DNA of 57,945 nucleotides from Scytonema sp. UIC 10036. GTDB lineage: Bacteria; Cyanobacteriota; Cyanobacteriia; Cyanobacteriales; Nostocaceae. Positions 9,671-18,466 of the stretch are shown piece by piece; position 1 is the first letter of the stretch; every line of letters begins with the position of its first letter. Under the pieces are notes generated by a model. That model worked only from the letters and a program-made list of their open reading frames with translations. It made no database searches and had not been told where the DNA came from. The position numbers and the translations under genes were made by a program. Location: NCBI RefSeq assembly GCF_009725235.1, contig NZ_WJFC01000073.1:1-57945 (forward strand), read 5' to 3'.

Positions 9671-9898
9671 ATGGACTTTAAATATAGATGGAAAGATGGT
9701 CATAAACCAAGCCGCGATCGAGCAGCAACCAGCGACTCACTCTTAGACAAAGGACAATTCAAGAGCAAAAAAGATTGGCAAATGGCAGAGCAAGATGCTC
9801 GCAAACGTCTTGGTGTCCCTTTAAAAACGATGGATCAAGATCGCTCTATACTCCCTCATGCTGCTCCTGCTGAAAGCGATGAGAGCGACTTGTTGTAG
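9671..9898 (+). CDS. Conserved-looking hypothetical protein, 75 aa
   Basis: Small hydrophilic, charged protein (FKYRWKDGHKPSRDRA at the start, acidic ESDESDLL at the end). It has no membrane segment and no motif I can name. The start at ATG 9671 follows a short leader. It is divergent from the methyltransferase. Confidence 0.5.
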   Translation: MDFKYRWKDGHKPSRDRAATSDSLLDKGQFKSKKDWQMAEQDARKRLGVPLKTMDQDRSILPHAAPAESDESDLL

Positions 9899-9968
9899 AT
9901 ATTAACGAAAAAGGGAGTAGGGGGAAGAAAAATTTTCATTTCTTCTGGTGTACGAAAGTAGATGACGG

Positions 9969-11246
9969 CTACTTTGAATCTGATTTAGAAGAATTTTCAA
10001 TTAAAAAACCCAAAAGATAAGTCAGCGTAGCAGCACCAAAAGAGAACAACGCAACAATAGCATCACGAGGTAAAATACCGTCCAACCAACTCCCTTGAAT
10101 GCGAGAAACTGGAAAATCTTTATCTAAGCCGATTTGAATTTGTTTAGTTTTCCCAGAAATCCGAACTTCTATACCCTTCTTGGGTTCGATTCGCAAATTA
10201 CGTATGCGTTGTATATCTAGAGGTAGATCGGGTTCCTCCCCCATGAGAAACTGATTGGCTTTAATTTCTCGTTCCTGCTCTACCATGCGGATTTTACCTT
10301 CCACTATTGTAGAAACCGTGACATCATCACTGACGACACCAGTTCTATTTCTACGTTGAAAATACACATCTTTAGTGTCAATCTTCTCCTGAAACCATTG
10401 GTTGGGATCGTTGCGAGAAGATTGCTCTATACTCAAATCAATCTGATTTTTTTTCTTAATTTCTAAATTTAATTCTTGACCTTGTGGAGTCAAGATAAAT
10501 TCTAAAGGTTGTTGCTTATCTAACTTACTAGCATTGATTCCAGAAATATCGTAATTTTCTAAACTCACTTTAATAGGGGTTTCTCCTAAATAAATTTTTA
10601 ACACATTTGATTGTGTTTGATTGGAGTTTTGTTCTAAATTAAAATTGAGTATATGTTGCTTTTCTAAAAACTTATATCTTAAATTAGATACTTGCGTATT
10701 TGGTAAAATACGTAATTCTTCAATGTCTATTTGACTGCTCTTTTTGCTGACTATAGGTTTTATAACTAATTTACTGTCATCATTTTTAAGTTGAATCTTT
10801 AAGGGTTTATTAGAATTATTAAGTTCTGAAAAAGAAGAATTCTGAAATTTTCCCGTAAGAGTGACTTCATTATTAATGATTCCCTCAATGTCAAGATATT
10901 GTATACCTCTTATTGGATTAAGCAAGAGTTTGTCTTGTCCTCCATTATACGTAAAACTAAGCTCTTCTACAGTCAGGTTACCTTCAAATACGTGAGTTCT
11001 TGGAATAATGGCAGCAAGGCAAAGAAGACCGAAAACCACAACGAGAAATAAAGCAAAAAGAACTACTTTTTGAGCAACTAAATAATTTCCTAGCTGGCTT
11101 CCTTTGCTAACAGCCAATGCTGAAATAGTTCTTACAGCCGACACTACCCACGCCATCAGAGTAGTTATAACTTTCCAAATTCCCCGCAATACCCAAATCG
11201 AGAAAGGTAGAAGTTTTTGCTTAGTCTTTGGTGGTCGATGTGCCAT
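9969..11246 (-). CDS. Membrane protein with large extracytoplasmic beta-rich region
   Basis: 425 residues. A basic N terminus is followed by a hydrophobic segment near residues 63-85 (LFALFLVVVFGLLCLAAII), a long polar region of about 300 residues, and a second hydrophobic segment close to the C terminus (VALFSFGAATLTYLLGFLI). Family not recognised. It is the third gene of a tight operon: three bases separate it from the preceding secreted protein, which itself overlaps the TPR-protease gene. Joint function at the cell envelope is inferred. Confidence 0.65.
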   Translation of the reverse strand: MAHRPPKTKQKLLPFSIWVLRGIWKVITTLMAWVVSAVRTISALAVSKGSQLGNYLVAQKVVLFALFLVVVFGLLCLAAIIPRTHVFEGNLTVEELSFTYNGGQDKLLLNPIRGIQYLDIEGIINNEVTLTGKFQNSSFSELNNSNKPLKIQLKNDDSKLVIKPIVSKKSSQIDIEELRILPNTQVSNLRYKFLEKQHILNFNLEQNSNQTQSNVLKIYLGETPIKVSLENYDISGINASKLDKQQPLEFILTPQGQELNLEIKKKNQIDLSIEQSSRNDPNQWFQEKIDTKDVYFQRRNRTGVVSDDVTVSTIVEGKIRMVEQEREIKANQFLMGEEPDLPLDIQRIRNLRIEPKKGIEVRISGKTKQIQIGLDKDFPVSRIQGSWLDGILPRDAIVALFSFGAATLTYLLGFLIENSSKSDSK

Positions 11247-11249
11247 AAT

Positions 11250-11972
11250 CTATTTCAGCCAGTTTGGATTGTGTTCAAAAACCAATCTCCGCTCTAACGA
11301 CTGCGCGGGTTGATTTATTGGCTCGATATTAGCAATAAAGTGGATTTCGTAGCGTCCAGCAGGAGCTTTACTCCCATCCCAGGTAAAGGCAATTTCACCG
11401 CTACGGAAATTATTACGAGGACTGCTATAAACTTGTTTTCCCTCTCGTAAGATTTCAAAGGTAGAAAACTTTGCCCGACTGGGGGTATAGAAAACAAATT
11501 CATATATTCCAGAAGAGTTTCCTAAAATCACTGGAATGTGTATTGGTTGAGAACCTGATAGAAAATATGCTAGAGCACGGAGACTATCTACGGGTACGTT
11601 CTCTCTTTTAAGGACGTAAGTATCCCAAATAAATTTAAAGCCAGAAGCATCAGCAGACAGGGAAGGGTTATCTAATTGGTAATTCTTGTCTAAGGATTGT
11701 ACCTTAATTTGTGGGTTGCTACCGCCATTAATGCGGGGAATTTGCAAACTCAAAGTTTCGCCATAACTGGAAATATTTCGGATAGCAATGGAAATCAAAC
11801 GCAGGCTGTTCCCACTAATGGGTTCCCTCCGAATCCCTTCGCAACGGGTGGGTTGGTTGCGACGAATATACTCTGTAGAGCGAGGATTGCCTTCAGGACA
11901 AGAAGCTCGAGCAGGAAAATGGCTAAGATTTAGAAAGAATAATAGGCTTGTCAAAAAAACTTTGTAGTTCAT
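11250..11972 (-). CDS. Secreted hypothetical protein in protease operon
   Basis: 240 residues with a clear signal peptide (MNYKVFLTSLLFFLNLSHFPARA, cleavage likely after ASA/RAS) and two cysteines shortly after it. The rest is beta-rich with FTWDGSKAPAGRYEIHF near the C terminus, which looks like an Ig-like or FlgD-like fold, though that is a guess. Its start codon overlaps the stop of the upstream TPR-protease gene by four bases (11969-11972), which implies translational coupling. Confidence 0.65.
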   Translation of the reverse strand: MNYKVFLTSLLFFLNLSHFPARASCPEGNPRSTEYIRRNQPTRCEGIRREPISGNSLRLISIAIRNISSYGETLSLQIPRINGGSNPQIKVQSLDKNYQLDNPSLSADASGFKFIWDTYVLKRENVPVDSLRALAYFLSGSQPIHIPVILGNSSGIYEFVFYTPSRAKFSTFEILREGKQVYSSPRNNFRSGEIAFTWDGSKAPAGRYEIHFIANIEPINQPAQSLERRLVFEHNPNWLK

Positions 11973-13666
11973 AGTGCTTGTAAACCTAATGTACGTAGTT
12001 TTTCTTTAATGACAGAAATAGGATGAGCAAAAGTTTCTCCACTGGAGTCACGTTCAACAATCATGCCCACAAGCTGATTATTTTTTGAGTTGATGACAGG
12101 ACCACCAGAATATCCTTGTTTAATTGGAATCTTGGATATTAAAATTTTCTCGCTATGATAACTAGTAATTTCTCCTGTGTGCAGCGCCCAAGGAAACTCA
12201 TCATAAGGATGACCAATAGCACGGATGGGCATTCCTCGATGGATGGGGTCTACAGAAGTTGACAAGGGCTGAATATCCTCTGGTAAGTTACCTGTGATTT
12301 CCAAAACTGCCAAATCAACGGGATCGTTTGGTTCAGTCATTTTCAAAAGCTTGGCACTTCGCCGCATTCTGACTTTACCAGAAGGTGGTTGACTGTAAAA
12401 TTCAACTTTAATATTTTTACCTTCTTGACCAGAATCTTTATCAAAAATGACATGGCGATTGGTAATAATAAATGCTCGATCGCCTTCTCGCTTAATGACT
12501 ATACCTGTACCGTTTTCAACACCTAGTCTCTCGCGGGTATTAAACTCAGCCGTCACAAATACCACAGGACGTAAAATCAGTAGAGATGGCTCATTCTTTG
12601 GTAACCATGCTCTATCATCTGCTGTTTCAACTTGAGTGTTGCTTCCTACAGTTAATAACCGCTGTGCTTCATTCAGATTGTTTCTGGCGTAAACATAATT
12701 GGGATCGAGGGCAATAGCTTGCTTATATTCTGCGATCGCTTCTTTTAATTTGCCTTGTTCTTGGAATGCTAAGCCTAAATTATTGCGAGCTAAAGTATGA
12801 GCGCTAGCTGTAGTTCCAGATTTATTTTCCGGCAACTTTAGTGCTTTTTGGTAAGCAGCTATTGCCTCATCCAATTTTTTCTGGTCAGATAGCGCAATGC
12901 CGAGATTGTTGTAAGCACCAGCATAGTTGGGGTTGAGTTGGATGGCTTTGTTATAGGCAGCTACTGCCTCATCGAGTTTTTTCTGGTCAGAGAGCGCATT
13001 GCCGAGATTGTTGTAAGCTACGGCATCGTTGGGGTTGAGTTGGATGGCTTTGTTATAGGCAGCTACTGCCTCATCGAGTTTTTTCTGGTCAAAGAGCGCA
13101 TTGCCAAGATTTTTGTAAGCTACGGCATCAAGTTTTTTTCGATCTGTTAGCGAGTTTCCTACGTTGCTGGGATCGCCTGTATTCTTGGGGTTTGGTGGAG
13201 GTGCTTCACGGAAAACTGCGATCGCCTCATCTATTTTCTTCTGGTCGTACAATAATAAACCCAGATTTTTGTAAGTAGGAGCAAACTGAGGGTCGATTTG
13301 AATTGCTTTGCGGTACACTGCGATCGCTTCTTCCAACTTCTTGTTTTCTGTTAGAATCATCGCTAAGTTGTTGTAAGCACGAACATCATTAGGATTGAGT
13401 TGGATAGCTTTTCGGTAAGCAGCAATTGCTTCTTCCAATTTTTTTTGAGAAGACAGTGCTTTGGCTAAATAAAAATATGCGGTAGCATCTTTGGGGATAC
13501 GTTCTAGCACTTGACGCCAAACTGACTCTGCTTCTGAGTGCTTGCCTTCATTTTGAGCACTAATGCCTTGCTGGTAAAGTAAATCTATAGATTGAGCCGT
13601 GACTAGCTGAGGAAACACAGCTAGAGATAAAGTTATAAATAAGCTGATGACTATACTCTTTCGCAC
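11969..13666 (-). CDS. TPR-repeat protein with C-terminal trypsin-like protease
   Basis: 565 residues. An N-terminal signal peptide (residues 1-24) is followed by about eight TPR units (for example AYNNLGNALSDQKKLDEAVA) to about residue 350. A trypsin-like serine protease domain then has all three catalytic residues visible: His in TNRHVIF, Asp in DPVDLAVLE and Ser in QGYSGGPV. Likely exported to periplasm or surface. TPR units 5 and 6 are almost identical at DNA level (102-bp period from 12931). It is the first gene of a three-gene operon with two unknown envelope proteins. Confidence 0.85.
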   Translation of the reverse strand: MRKSIVISLFITLSLAVFPQLVTAQSIDLLYQQGISAQNEGKHSEAESVWRQVLERIPKDATAYFYLAKALSSQKKLEEAIAAYRKAIQLNPNDVRAYNNLAMILTENKKLEEAIAVYRKAIQIDPQFAPTYKNLGLLLYDQKKIDEAIAVFREAPPPNPKNTGDPSNVGNSLTDRKKLDAVAYKNLGNALFDQKKLDEAVAAYNKAIQLNPNDAVAYNNLGNALSDQKKLDEAVAAYNKAIQLNPNYAGAYNNLGIALSDQKKLDEAIAAYQKALKLPENKSGTTASAHTLARNNLGLAFQEQGKLKEAIAEYKQAIALDPNYVYARNNLNEAQRLLTVGSNTQVETADDRAWLPKNEPSLLILRPVVFVTAEFNTRERLGVENGTGIVIKREGDRAFIITNRHVIFDKDSGQEGKNIKVEFYSQPPSGKVRMRRSAKLLKMTEPNDPVDLAVLEITGNLPEDIQPLSTSVDPIHRGMPIRAIGHPYDEFPWALHTGEITSYHSEKILISKIPIKQGYSGGPVINSKNNQLVGMIVERDSSGETFAHPISVIKEKLRTLGLQAL

Positions 13667-13999
13667 AGTTCACCCAAATAATTTAATAAATTTTTAATAT
13701 TTTGATACTCATTGTCCTATATTGATATTGTCGTAATTCTTACTCATAATGTTTCATAAGATTGAAACAATTGTAATGTATACCAGATCCCCGACTTCTT
13801 AAAAGGATACAGAGTCTTGAATGAGGGGTGTTATCCCTCACTTTACAGGAGGCGGAGCCTCCCTTAAGGCATTCCCAGGCTGAGCCTGGGAACGATGCAT
13901 CTGATGAATGCGTTAGCCAGAAGAGTAAAATACCCGAACAAGAACCTTATTTTAACAAGCGATTTCGTCTGTACTATATCTAAATTGTCATCACAAAGT
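13667..13999. other. Gap with one dispersed repeat
   Basis: The AT-rich upstream region of the TPR-protease operon covers about 13667-13790; its promoter should be here but is not resolved. 13846-13894 is a GGAGGCGGAGCCTCC / CATTCCCAGGCTGAGCCTGG dispersed repeat also seen near 21140-21250 and 41965-42080. No gene supported. Confidence 0.5.
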
Positions 14000-14206
14000 T
14001 TAGGCTATCCGTAGTGTAGAAGGTTCTGGTAAAGGCTTGTTGGTTTGTTCATAGGCGTATATCAGATCTTCTAAAACTTCCTTGACATTCTCAAGTGCTT
14101 CTTCATAAGTTTCTCCGTCTGTCCGAGCGTACTTTCCCCATTCAGGCAAACTAGCTACATATGCCTCATCGCTTTCAGACCATTGAATCAAAATACTATA
14201 TTTCAT
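14000..14206 (-). CDS. HicB-like antitoxin
   Basis: 68 residues from ATG 14206 (MKYSILIQWSESDEAYVASLPEW), with AGGG and GGAG just upstream. A longer in-frame start at 14287 would add a basic stretch unlike the family. The partly degraded RNase-H-like HicB fold and the segment TDGETYEEALENVKEVLEDLI are typical. No HicA toxin gene is adjacent, so it is an orphan. Many cyanobacterial HicB-like proteins are orphans. Confidence 0.75.
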   Translation of the reverse strand: MKYSILIQWSESDEAYVASLPEWGKYARTDGETYEEALENVKEVLEDLIYAYEQTNKPLPEPSTLRIA

Positions 14207-14307
14207 TCTCCATCCCTTTGCTCTAATTGCTCCGATTCTTCTATTGCTGCTACGTCTTTTTCTAAAAGGATGTTTTAGATGTTTCAAAAGATTTTACGGA
14301 CTTACTA

Positions 14308-14408
14308 ATACCAATTCAAAAAATGTTTGCAACAGATCCAGGCGTAGGGGCGCAATGCCTTGCGCCCCTACAAAATCCGTGTGTCGTACTCTTTTTTCAA
14401 AATGGTAT
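14308..14408. mobile_element. MITE-like element, about 101 bp
   Basis: Ends ATACCAATTC and (inverted) ATACCATTTT form imperfect terminal inverted repeats extended by A-runs. Inside is a perfect 12-bp inverted repeat, GTAGGGGCGCAA (14344-14355) with TTGCGCCCCTAC (14360-14371). It is non-coding and short, and fits a miniature element; the transposase family is unknown. Confidence 0.5.
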
Positions 14409-14496
14409 AAAAATCAATGTTTTGAAACTCACGTAGGTGAGTTTCGCCTGTATAGCTGCGATTTCTAATCGCCAAGGCTAGTTTAACAAACATCCT

Positions 14497-15291
14497 CTAA
14501 GAAGCAAGTAATCCTTTTTCTTGCAACAAAGCATTAGCCCAAGCTGCATCTGCTTCTTTAAGCGGTAACCAGCAAGGCTGAGAATAATCTATTCTCATGT
14601 CAAATCCCGCTTGGTCATATACTTCGTTTATTAAGGTTTGTAAATCTACGACTGGTTCAACGTCAAGCGGAACTAGCGGTAACGGAAATGAAGGAATTGA
14701 TTGTCGCAAACTAAAAGCATACAAATCCGCTTCAGGACGGCGATCGCCACGACTACTGAGTATACAATAATCGCTATTGGGCAAGCTTTCCATAATTGGC
14801 ATAGATTTTCCACTCCGAAGCAAGTCAATTTCCACCAAATTGGTAATACTTGCTAGCACCTGACGCCGCTTGCGTTCGTATGCGTCTCGTCCTTCTCCTG
14901 CGTGTTTGTTTTTTGGAGAGAGAAGTTCGACAACTGTAACTGCATAGTTCTTTCCCATCTCTCTAATTTCTAGATATTTTTCTTCGACAGTTTCAACCAA
15001 TGGTACAGAAACCTTCACTGGTTCTTGTGTACTAACAGTTGTATTGGACGAAAAATCATTTGGAAAAGAACGCCCGAAAGTTGATTTCTGAGAAAACACT
15101 GTTACATCTGGGATACCAACCAATAGATCGACTTCGCTAAGATAGGTTCGCTTTTCTACAGCTACATGATACTTGGGACGGAGGCTGGGCGCTAGAGCGA
15201 TCGCGATCGCCATAATCAAGCGACTGTGTACCTCAGACCATAGATCGGGATTTTCGAGATAAGGATCGACCCCTAGAAATGGTGAAGGCAT
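14497..15291 (-). CDS. DUF4058 family protein
   Basis: 264 residues beginning MPSPFLGVDPYLENPDLW, the characteristic opening of this cyanobacteria-rich family. Other features are HVAVEKRTYL, VTVVELLSPKNKHAGEGRDAY (a possible PD-(D/E)xK-like strand with ELLSPKNK) and a conserved C-terminal PCWLPLKEADAAWA. Function unknown; a restriction-endonuclease-like fold is only a guess from the VELLSPKNK segment. Divergent from the next gene. Confidence 0.85.
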   Translation of the reverse strand: MPSPFLGVDPYLENPDLWSEVHSRLIMAIAIALAPSLRPKYHVAVEKRTYLSEVDLLVGIPDVTVFSQKSTFGRSFPNDFSSNTTVSTQEPVKVSVPLVETVEEKYLEIREMGKNYAVTVVELLSPKNKHAGEGRDAYERKRRQVLASITNLVEIDLLRSGKSMPIMESLPNSDYCILSSRGDRRPEADLYAFSLRQSIPSFPLPLVPLDVEPVVDLQTLINEVYDQAGFDMRIDYSQPCWLPLKEADAAWANALLQEKGLLAS

Positions 15292-15439
15292 GGCGCAACC
15301 TCAGAACTTAATACTCATCTTGACATTTCTGCTCTTCTTTGGGGAGAAATTTTTGTCTGAGTGTATCTTCTTGATGGAGATTAGCGCATAATATTAGAAA
15401 CACATTAAGAAATATTACATTACATAAGTCAATCTTAGT

Positions 15440-16147
15440 ATGAGCAAAACAGCCCTGAATCTCATAGCAATATCTGTCTTTGCCATGACTATGTCCACCT
15501 TGCTGGGACCAATCGTTCACCTATCGCCCACAATTCCAGCAGTGGCAACCTTTACGGTTTTAGGAATCGCCACTCTCGACTCTTTCAGTTTGCAAGGAAA
15601 GGGCGGTAATCTTCTTTTAGATTGGATAGCTAGTTTTTCACCCGAATACAGAGAACGTATCCTCCACCACGAAGCGGGACACTTTCTTGTCGCTTACTTG
15701 TTGGGAATTCCAGTTGTTGGCTACACTCTCAGCGCTTGGGAAGCAATCAAACAGAAACAACCGGGACAAGGCGGTGTGAGTTTTGAGGATGGGGAATTAG
15801 CATCTCAACTCGAACAAGGTAAGATAAGCGCTCAAATGCTGGATCGTTATTGCATAACTTGGATGGCGGGTATTGCTGCAGAAACATTAGTTTACAACAA
15901 TACTGAGGGAGGTGCTGACGATAAAAGCAAGCTAGCAGGAGTGTTGAAAAGTTTGGGTTTTGCTGGAACGAATATCAATCTCAAACAGCGATTTTGTCTC
16001 CTCCAAGCGAAAACTTTATTGCAAGAACATTGGTCGGCTTACCAAGCCCTTGTGGATCTCATGCGACAAAGGGCTTCGGTTGCAGAGTGTACTCGCGTAT
16101 TGGAAAAACAGGGTGTAGGGAGTAGGTGTAGGGAGGAGTGTTTTTAA
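15440..16147 (+). CDS. FtsH-like M41 metalloprotease domain protein without AAA domain
   Basis: 235 residues. Two N-terminal hydrophobic segments (about 5-50) are followed by HHEAGHFLVAYLLGIPVVGYT, the zinc motif of M41 peptidases, and later WMAGIAAETLVYN with GGADD, the region that supplies the third zinc ligand in FtsH. No Walker motifs are present, so it lacks the ATPase half. It may be a stand-alone membrane protease or pseudo-protease. Its stop overlaps the convergent diguanylate cyclase stop by four bases. Confidence 0.75.
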   Translation: MSKTALNLIAISVFAMTMSTLLGPIVHLSPTIPAVATFTVLGIATLDSFSLQGKGGNLLLDWIASFSPEYRERILHHEAGHFLVAYLLGIPVVGYTLSAWEAIKQKQPGQGGVSFEDGELASQLEQGKISAQMLDRYCITWMAGIAAETLVYNNTEGGADDKSKLAGVLKSLGFAGTNINLKQRFCLLQAKTLLQEHWSAYQALVDLMRQRASVAECTRVLEKQGVGSRCREECF

Positions 16148-17178
16148 CTGAAAAAAGAAGCAGTCTGGCGATGTGGAATGTGATGGAGTGAGAGGCTAGT
16201 GCAACCCACAACACGATCGCGCCCTGTTGCTTTTGCTGTCAACAAGTGTCGATCCGCACGCTGAAGCAGGCTGACTCCCTTTGCGTCGTCTTCTGCTTGC
16301 AAACAAGATGTTCCCAAACTGATTGTGGCGTTGAGAGAAAGTTTGTTGTTGATGGCAAATGGTTCCTTACTGATTATGGAATTAAGACGGTTTGCTACAG
16401 CGTATGCTTCGTCACAATTCGTATTGGGAAGGATTATCACAAATTCTTCTCCACCATAGCGAAAGGGAGTATCTTGAAACCGCAAGTTGTGGCGCAAGCG
16501 GCAACAAAGTAATTGTAAAAGGCGATCGCCTACCAAATGCCCGTGGGTATCATTAACTTTTTTAAAATAGTCCACATCTAGAATAATTAACGAGAGTGGA
16601 GTTCCTTGACTGCGGGCTTTTTGAATTTGATTGGGCAAATCTGACTCTAATGCACGGCGATTCTTGAGTTCTGTTAGTGAGTCAGCCAGGGCTATGACTG
16701 AGAGGAAATCATTTTTTTTGATGAGTTCTCGATATTTTTGTGCTTTCCGCAAACCTACATTTAAATGAGCGAGTAGCAAGCGATGGCTAGCCATTTCTTC
16801 TTGTCTTGACTCCTCACCTCTTTGCTCTACAGACCAAATGTATGCATCTGCTCCTTGTTGTAGTGCTAAAGAAGTTCTCTCCAACTCCCAATCCTCACCG
16901 CTTGTATTTTTCAGAGCAAGCAGTTGGGGAGTGTCTTCAATCAGAATGCAGTAAATCCAAGATAGCGTTGTTTGTTCTTTTAACCAATGACATAATTCCA
17001 TACTGCCATTCCAACTACCCTGCACCAATATGACATCAGGCGGGGTCACTAGAATGCGCGAAACCGCCTGATTGAAATCGCTGATGAGTTCTACGCTAAA
17101 AGAAGATGCATCTAGAATATCCTTCGGAAGTTTAGCGAGAAAACTATCACCTCCAAAGATCGGAATGGAAATGTTCAT
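16144..17178 (-). CDS. Diguanylate cyclase with receiver-like N terminus
   Basis: Makes c-di-GMP from two GTP. 344 residues: a receiver-like region (about 1-140, VILVQGSWN) that lacks an obvious phospho-acceptor pocket, then a GGDEF domain with SLTELKNRRALESDL, SLIILDVDYFKKVNDTHGH and active-site GGEEF. An inhibitory RxxD site (RFQD) lies five residues before GGEEF, so product feedback is expected. The C-terminal 20 residues look variable. Confidence 0.88.
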   Translation of the reverse strand: MNISIPIFGGDSFLAKLPKDILDASSFSVELISDFNQAVSRILVTPPDVILVQGSWNGSMELCHWLKEQTTLSWIYCILIEDTPQLLALKNTSGEDWELERTSLALQQGADAYIWSVEQRGEESRQEEMASHRLLLAHLNVGLRKAQKYRELIKKNDFLSVIALADSLTELKNRRALESDLPNQIQKARSQGTPLSLIILDVDYFKKVNDTHGHLVGDRLLQLLCCRLRHNLRFQDTPFRYGGEEFVIILPNTNCDEAYAVANRLNSIISKEPFAINNKLSLNATISLGTSCLQAEDDAKGVSLLQRADRHLLTAKATGRDRVVGCTSLSLHHIPHRQTASFFS

Positions 17179-17489
17179 TGCTTTACTTTTTGCCCTATTT
17201 CTACTTAAAGGGTTTGAACTTTGTGAACTTAATTCATGCTCCCTGCGATTTGTGATATACGGCTGTATGTCTAATGAGGGAGAGTTAAGACGTATATAAA
17301 TGTCTCATACTTAGCCACAATATGAATTTTTAATTTTTTGCTACTCATCATACTTTACTTTAAATAACTACAGTTGCTGTGGTTTCAATTTCTGATACCC
17401 AACGTCTCGTGTCTTATTTTTGATGTAGAATAGTATAATTACCGAGCGATTCATGATAATATATAAACTTTATTGAATGTTTAAAATAC
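17179..17489. other. AT-rich gap upstream of the diguanylate cyclase gene
   Basis: AT-rich, with no supported gene. It contains the presumed promoter of the minus-strand cyclase gene, not resolved. Confidence 0.4.
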
Positions 17490-17664
17490 ACGTGTATTAG
17501 TTCCCTCCCCTTTCCAAGGGGAGGGTTAGGGTGGGGTAATAAATATTTGACGTATTAGTTCCCTCCCCTTTCCAAGGGAGGGTAGAGGTGGGGTAATAAA
17601 TATTTGACGTATTAGTTCCCTCCCCTTTCCAAGGGGAGGGTTAGGGTGGGGTAATAAATATTTG
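17490..17664. repeat. Three tandem copies of a 57-60 bp palindromic unit
   Basis: Each unit has TTCCCTCCCCTTTCCAAGGG, then GGGTGGGGTAATAAATATTTG, and starts with ACGTATTAG. Copy starts are about 17490, 17550 and 17607. The core CCCTCCCC...GGGGAGGG is a hairpin. Copy 2 lacks one G in the right arm and has GGGTAGAGG in place of GGGTTAGGG. The remaining sequence to 17959 has no supported gene. Confidence 0.85.
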
Positions 17665-17959
17665 ATACATCAATCCTGAGTTTTCAAACATCCTCTTATG
17701 CCTTTCTTTCGGTAATTTTTGGGATAGAGTTAACTAGTTTTTCATAAAATCAAACACTTAACTTATTTTTTACCTTGAAAAAAGTATTACTCCCTCAGTA
17801 AAGTTTCTATTTTTTAGAGTGTACTTCCATTACAAGACTTGATAATTTTCTGTATATTTTCGTAGAAATCCTGGCAATATAGACTGACTTGTTTGTAGTT
17901 GCGCTTCAGCGTATACACCGCAACTACAAACACAAACTTAGAGATTTTACACTTCGTTT

Positions 17960-18163
17960 TTACTGATAACCCTCAATAGTGTGACCAGCCCCAACAATTG
18001 CCTGTTTGATTGACTCTTCCGAAGCTTTGGCTTCCACAGTGACAGTTTTGCCTGGGACATCCACATCTACCTTGGCATCTGGTTCTACAACTTGGATAGA
18101 TTCGGTAATGGTTTCTGCACAACCCTGACAGGCGATTGAGGGAACTTTTAATTTTAATGCCAT
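17960..18163 (-). CDS. Heavy-metal-associated (HMA) domain protein
   Basis: 67-residue single-domain protein with ferredoxin-like fold pattern. The metal site is CQGC (residues 13-16 in VPSIACQGCAETI). This is the CxxC of CopZ/Atx1-like copper chaperones, although the usual MxCxxC methionine is replaced by Ile. It starts at ATG 18163 with AGAGGT upstream. No P-type ATPase is adjacent. Copper delivery in the cell is a family-based inference. Confidence 0.85.
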   Translation of the reverse strand: MALKLKVPSIACQGCAETITESIQVVEPDAKVDVDVPGKTVTVEAKASEESIKQAIVGAGHTIEGYQ

Positions 18164-18255
18164 AATTTACCTCTATTGGGAAATTTTGTTTTTTTCTTCA
18201 GCTTTAATTCTAAAAATCACAGATACGCTCACTCATCCTACCAAAGTTAGGATTA

Positions 18256-18342
18256 ACTGGTCACTGGTCATTTGTCATGGGTCATTGGTCACTAGTCATT
18301 TGTCATTGGTCATTTGTCATTGGTCACTGGTCACTATTAACG
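18256..18342. repeat. Heptamer tandem repeats (GTCACTG / GTCATTT units)
   Basis: TGGTCACTGGTCATTTGTCA-type units lie upstream of alaS. Same family as the repeat at 3287-3475. The alaS promoter probably lies between 18345 and 18466. Confidence 0.7.
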
Positions 18343-18466
18343 GCAAAATGCCAAAATATACCTCAGAAAGGGTCAAGGATAAAGTATGAAGTATGTATTA
18401 CAATGTAATATAAAGTTATGCTTTTATTTAGACTTCACCCCTGATACTTCATATTTGTAAGAGCTT

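Noticed and set aside
17490..17664. Tandem repeats considered as a CRISPR array
   Set aside because: Units are contiguous with no unique spacers, and the palindromic unit fits a dispersed repeat.
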